A model generated the notes under the pieces. That model made no database searches. It was not told where the DNA came from and saw only the letters and a program-made list of their open reading frames with translations. From Duganella lactea (GTDB lineage Bacteria; Pseudomonadota; Gammaproteobacteria; Burkholderiales; Burkholderiaceae_D): a stretch of DNA of 64,000 nucleotides. Shown here in pieces: positions 61,728-64,000 of the stretch (the stretch's first letter is position 1; each line of letters begins with the position of its first letter). Where the stretch lies: the NCBI RefSeq assembly GCF_009857505.1, contig NZ_WWCP01000002.1:1-64000 (forward strand), given 5' to 3'. Position numbers and translations under genes: made by a program.

Positions 61728-63337
61728 CACAGCCTCCATACGCTCAGACCGCTCTCGCGCAGCGGCGTGGGATCAAATTGCGACTTGAGGTCGATGAAGC
61801 AGCCGCCAGGCGCGACTTTCGTCAGCATCTGCGACAGCGGCCGCGCCATCAGTTCGCGGTGCGCGACGGCGCAGATCAGGGCTTCCGCAGCGGGCAGGTC
61901 TTCCCATGCCGCCAGTTGCACCCCGTATTCGTGCAAGGCCTCGTCGGCATCGGCGACGGGATCGTGCACGTGAACGTGCAGGCCGTAGGATTCCAGCTCG
62001 TGGATCAGGTCGGCCACCTTGGAATTGCGCAGGTCCGGACAGTTCTCCTTGAAGCTCAAGCCCAGCACATTTTGCAGCGCATCCTCCACCGACGCGCCAT
62101 AGCGGTAGCGTACCTGCGCCAGGCCGGTGATGCCAGGCTTGATCCCATGCCGCACGTTGTAATACGCAATTTGCTCGCACAACTGCTCGACGAAATACGC
62201 CCGCTCCGGCCGCGGCCCGACAAAACTCATCTCGCCCTTGAACACATTCAGCATCTGCGGCAGTTCGTCGATGCGCAGCTTGCGTATCCAGTGCCCGACC
62301 GCAGTCACTCGCGGATCGTCCTGCTCTGCCCATTTCGGCCGGCCATCGCGCTCCGCATCCTGGCGCATGCTGCGGAATTTCAGTACCTTAAACAGACGCA
62401 TATCGCGGCCTACCCGCTCCTGCCGGTAAAACACCGGACCTCCGTCCTCGATCTTGATCGCCAGCGCGGTGAACAGCATCACCGGCGCCGCCAGTACAAC
62501 GATGGCGGCGCTGGCCAACAGGTCGAACAGCCGCTTGACGGTGGCGCGCAACAGGCTCTGATCGAAGCCGCCGCCAAAAATCAGATAGCTGGGCTGCAGC
62601 GAATCCACCCGGATCTGACAGGCTTCGCGTTCAAAGAAGCTGGCGGCGTCGGTCACCGGTACGCCGCCCAGCGCGCACTCCAGCAACTGGCGCACCGGGA
62701 AGGCGCCGTTGCGGCGATCGCTCACCGTCACCACGATTTCGTCGGCGGCGTAGCGCCGCGCCAACGTAAGCAGCGGCAGGTCGGCGGGCAGCAACATGGC
62801 GGGCGGCACCGCCCGCATCTCCCCCTGCACCGGCACGAAGCCCACCACGCGAAATGGATGAAAACCGGCGCTGCTGCCGGCAAGCGCCAGGCATTCTCGC
62901 GCGAGGGCGCCATCGCCGACGATAATCAGGCGCTGTTCCAGCATGCTCGATTGCGCCGAGGTGAACACCACCAGCCGCGCCAGCAGCACGGCGCCGCCGC
63001 TCAGCAGAAACACCATGCTGCCCGGCCGTCCCAGTTGCATCGCCGGCAACAGCACCGCCAGCAAATGCATCAGACAAAATCCCAGCACGAAGGACGGCAT
63101 GATGCGCAGGCAAGTGCTTTTGATATGTTCACGCGATTGATCGTGCTGATACATGCCCAAGGTGCCCATGCTGAACACCATCACCAGCGCAAACGCCAAC
63201 GCCGGCAGATACAGCTGGCTCTGGTTCGACAACCACAACGGCGCGCTGGCGACCGCGGCGGCAAGCAGAATACATAGCTCCAGCAGCAACAGCATGAAGG
63301 CTATCTTCGACACATAATGATGAAAGATCCTGATCAC
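61727..63337 (-). CDS. Chimera: EpsB-type sugar transferase fused to UDP-sugar dehydrogenase tail
   Basis: Open frame of 536 aa from GTG 63337 (GGGAGC upstream; IRIFHHYV is the usual start of the EpsB family; ATG 63364 is an alternative). Residues 1-423: four or five helices, a CoA-binding-like domain ([20 protein letters not shown]), TM near 270-292 and the bacterial sugar transferase domain ([63 protein letters not shown]). Residues 424-536 ([46 protein letters not shown]) are the C-terminal domain of a WbpA/TviB-type UDP-sugar dehydrogenase. The normal transferase C-terminus is missing. Confidence 0.85.
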   Translation of the reverse strand: MIRIFHHYVSKIAFMLLLLELCILLAAAVASAPLWLSNQSQLYLPALAFALVMVFSMGTLGMYQHDQSREHIKSTCLRIMPSFVLGFCLMHLLAVLLPAMQLGRPGSMVFLLSGGAVLLARLVVFTSAQSSMLEQRLIIVGDGALARECLALAGSSAGFHPFRVVGFVPVQGEMRAVPPAMLLPADLPLLTLARRYAADEIVVTVSDRRNGAFPVRQLLECALGGVPVTDAASFFEREACQIRVDSLQPSYLIFGGGFDQSLLRATVKRLFDLLASAAIVVLAAPVMLFTALAIKIEDGGPVFYRQERVGRDMRLFKVLKFRSMRQDAERDGRPKWAEQDDPRVTAVGHWIRKLRIDELPQMLNVFKGEMSFVGPRPERAYFVEQLCEQIAYYNVRHGIKPGITGLAQVRYRYGASVEDALQNVLGLSFKENCPDLRNSKVADLIHELESYGLHVHVHDPVADADEALHEYGVQLAAWEDLPAAEALICAVAHRELMARPLSQMLTKVAPGGCFIDLKSQFDPTPLRESGLSVWRL

Positions 63338-63502
63338 GATACGCTCCCAAAAAGGAGCTTTCATGATGCGCAAGCGCTGCAACGCCACTTTGAGCCTACA
63401 CAACCGTCACGCAATCCCCGTCGTCAGAAGGGCTTTTTATGACGGAACTGTGACAAATGGACTATAGTCATGGTTCATTTACCTTCGAGTAACGACGTAA
63501 TC

Positions 63503-64000
63503 ATGAAATTTGATGTTGCAATTGTCGGCAGCGGCTTGGCCGGCCTGTCAGTCGCCCTGCATCTGGCAGAGACGCGTACCGTAGCGATTATTTCCAAACG
63601 TGCCCTGAAGGACGGCGCCAGCAACTGGGCCCAGGGCGGCATCGCCGCCGTGCTGGACTCCGGTGACAGCCACAACCAGCACATCGACGACACGCTGATC
63701 GCCGGCGGCGGCCTGTGTGACGAAGGCGCCACCCGCTACATCGTCGAGCATGGCCGCGAAGCGATCGAATGGCTGATCGAGCAAGGCGTGCCGTTTACCC
63801 GCGACGAATCGGCGGAACTGGGCTTTCACCTGACCCGCGAGGGCGGCCACAGCCAGCGCCGCATCATCCACGCCGCCGACGCCACCGGCAACGCGGTGCA
63901 GACCACGCTGGAAGAAAAAGTGCGCGCCCACCCGAACATCACCCTGTTCGAACACCATTGCGCCATCGACCTGATTACCTCGGACAAAGTCCACCCGGCA
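63503..64000 (+). CDS. nadB: L-aspartate oxidase, partial at right edge
   Basis: First 166 codons of NadB, open to the window end. FAD-binding start VAIVGSGLAGLSVALHLAE (6-24), SKRALKDGASNWAQGGIAAV, DTLIAGGGLCDEGATRYIVE and FHLTREGGHSQRRIIHAADA, all strongly NadB-like. It oxidises L-aspartate to iminoaspartate for NAD synthesis. Divergent from the chimeric sugar transferase with about 165 bp between starts. Confidence 0.95.
   Translation, partial: MKFDVAIVGSGLAGLSVALHLAETRTVAIISKRALKDGASNWAQGGIAAVLDSGDSHNQHIDDTLIAGGGLCDEGATRYIVEHGREAIEWLIEQGVPFTRDESAELGFHLTREGGHSQRRIIHAADATGNAVQTTLEEKVRAHPNITLFEHHCAIDLITSDKVHPA

Noticed and set aside
61778..63277. 499-codon plus-strand frame opposite the sugar transferase
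   Set aside because: Antisense shadow in GC-rich sequence; low-complexity His/Arg/Gln-rich product with no family features.

Overview
The window looks like a chromosomal segment of a GC-rich betaproteobacterium. Gene content and protein style (Cus copper efflux, PEP-CTERM-type EpsB sugar transferase, the Anbu operon, the PrkA/YeaH/SpoVR triad, FadE, FecI-FecR-TonB receptor set) best fit Burkholderiales, Oxalobacteraceae (Massilia/Duganella/Janthinobacterium-like). This placement is inference from gene content, not from a marker gene. No rRNA, tRNA or CRISPR array was seen.

Layout. 1-14.4 kb is accessory in character and visibly poorer in GC: a possible transposase start at the left edge, a lone receiver-domain protein, a minus-strand metal-uptake run (DUF2946 protein, a 54-aa membrane protein, a PepSY membrane protein, two TonB siderophore-type receptors, an esterase), a Tn3-family tnpA-tnpC pair, and a divergent MBL hydrolase/LysR pair. 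14.4-21.7 kb is copper/silver efflux (Cys/Met-rich periplasmic protein, CusC, CusB with a fused CusF domain, CusA), ending against a broken alpha-carbonic anhydrase. 21.8-25.4 kb is a four-gene phosphorelay on the minus strand. 25.6-29.9 kb holds an outer-membrane protein operon divergent from an RstAB-like two-component pair. 29.9-34.4 kb is a Fur-boxed ECF sigma/FecR/TonB transducer set, followed by a small coiled-coil DNA-binding candidate bracketed by palindromes.

34.4-44.1 kb is a compact, translationally coupled minus-strand operon (polysaccharide-deacetylase-like, LMW phosphatase, acyltransferase, ATP-grasp ligase, ThiF-like E1, two-half nitroreductase). It is divergent from a glycosyltransferase and an O-antigen-polymerase-like protein with a large extracytoplasmic insert. 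Together they look like a surface-glycan or small-molecule conjugation system that I cannot match to a described pathway. 44.3-50 kb has FadE, two lipase-like lipoproteins (one frameshifted) and a DUF455 ferritin-like protein. 50.1-54.9 kb has a PRC-barrel protein and the operon circularly permuted ATP-grasp / alpha-E / transglutaminase / Anbu proteasome-like protease. 54.9-56.1 kb has an Hpt protein and a Sel1-like lipoprotein. 56.2-60.7 kb is prkA-yeaH-spoVR, with prkA broken by a perfect 23-bp tandem duplication. 60.7-63.3 kb has a UDP-sugar epimerase and an EpsB-type sugar transferase fused in frame to the tail of a UDP-sugar dehydrogenase. nadB runs off the right edge.

A theme is recent gene damage: a 1-bp insertion (carbonic anhydrase), a 2-bp loss (DUF2235 lipase), a 23-bp duplication (prkA) and a deletion-type chimera (sugar transferase). 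These may be real decay or variation, or errors in the assembled sequence. Raw reads would decide.
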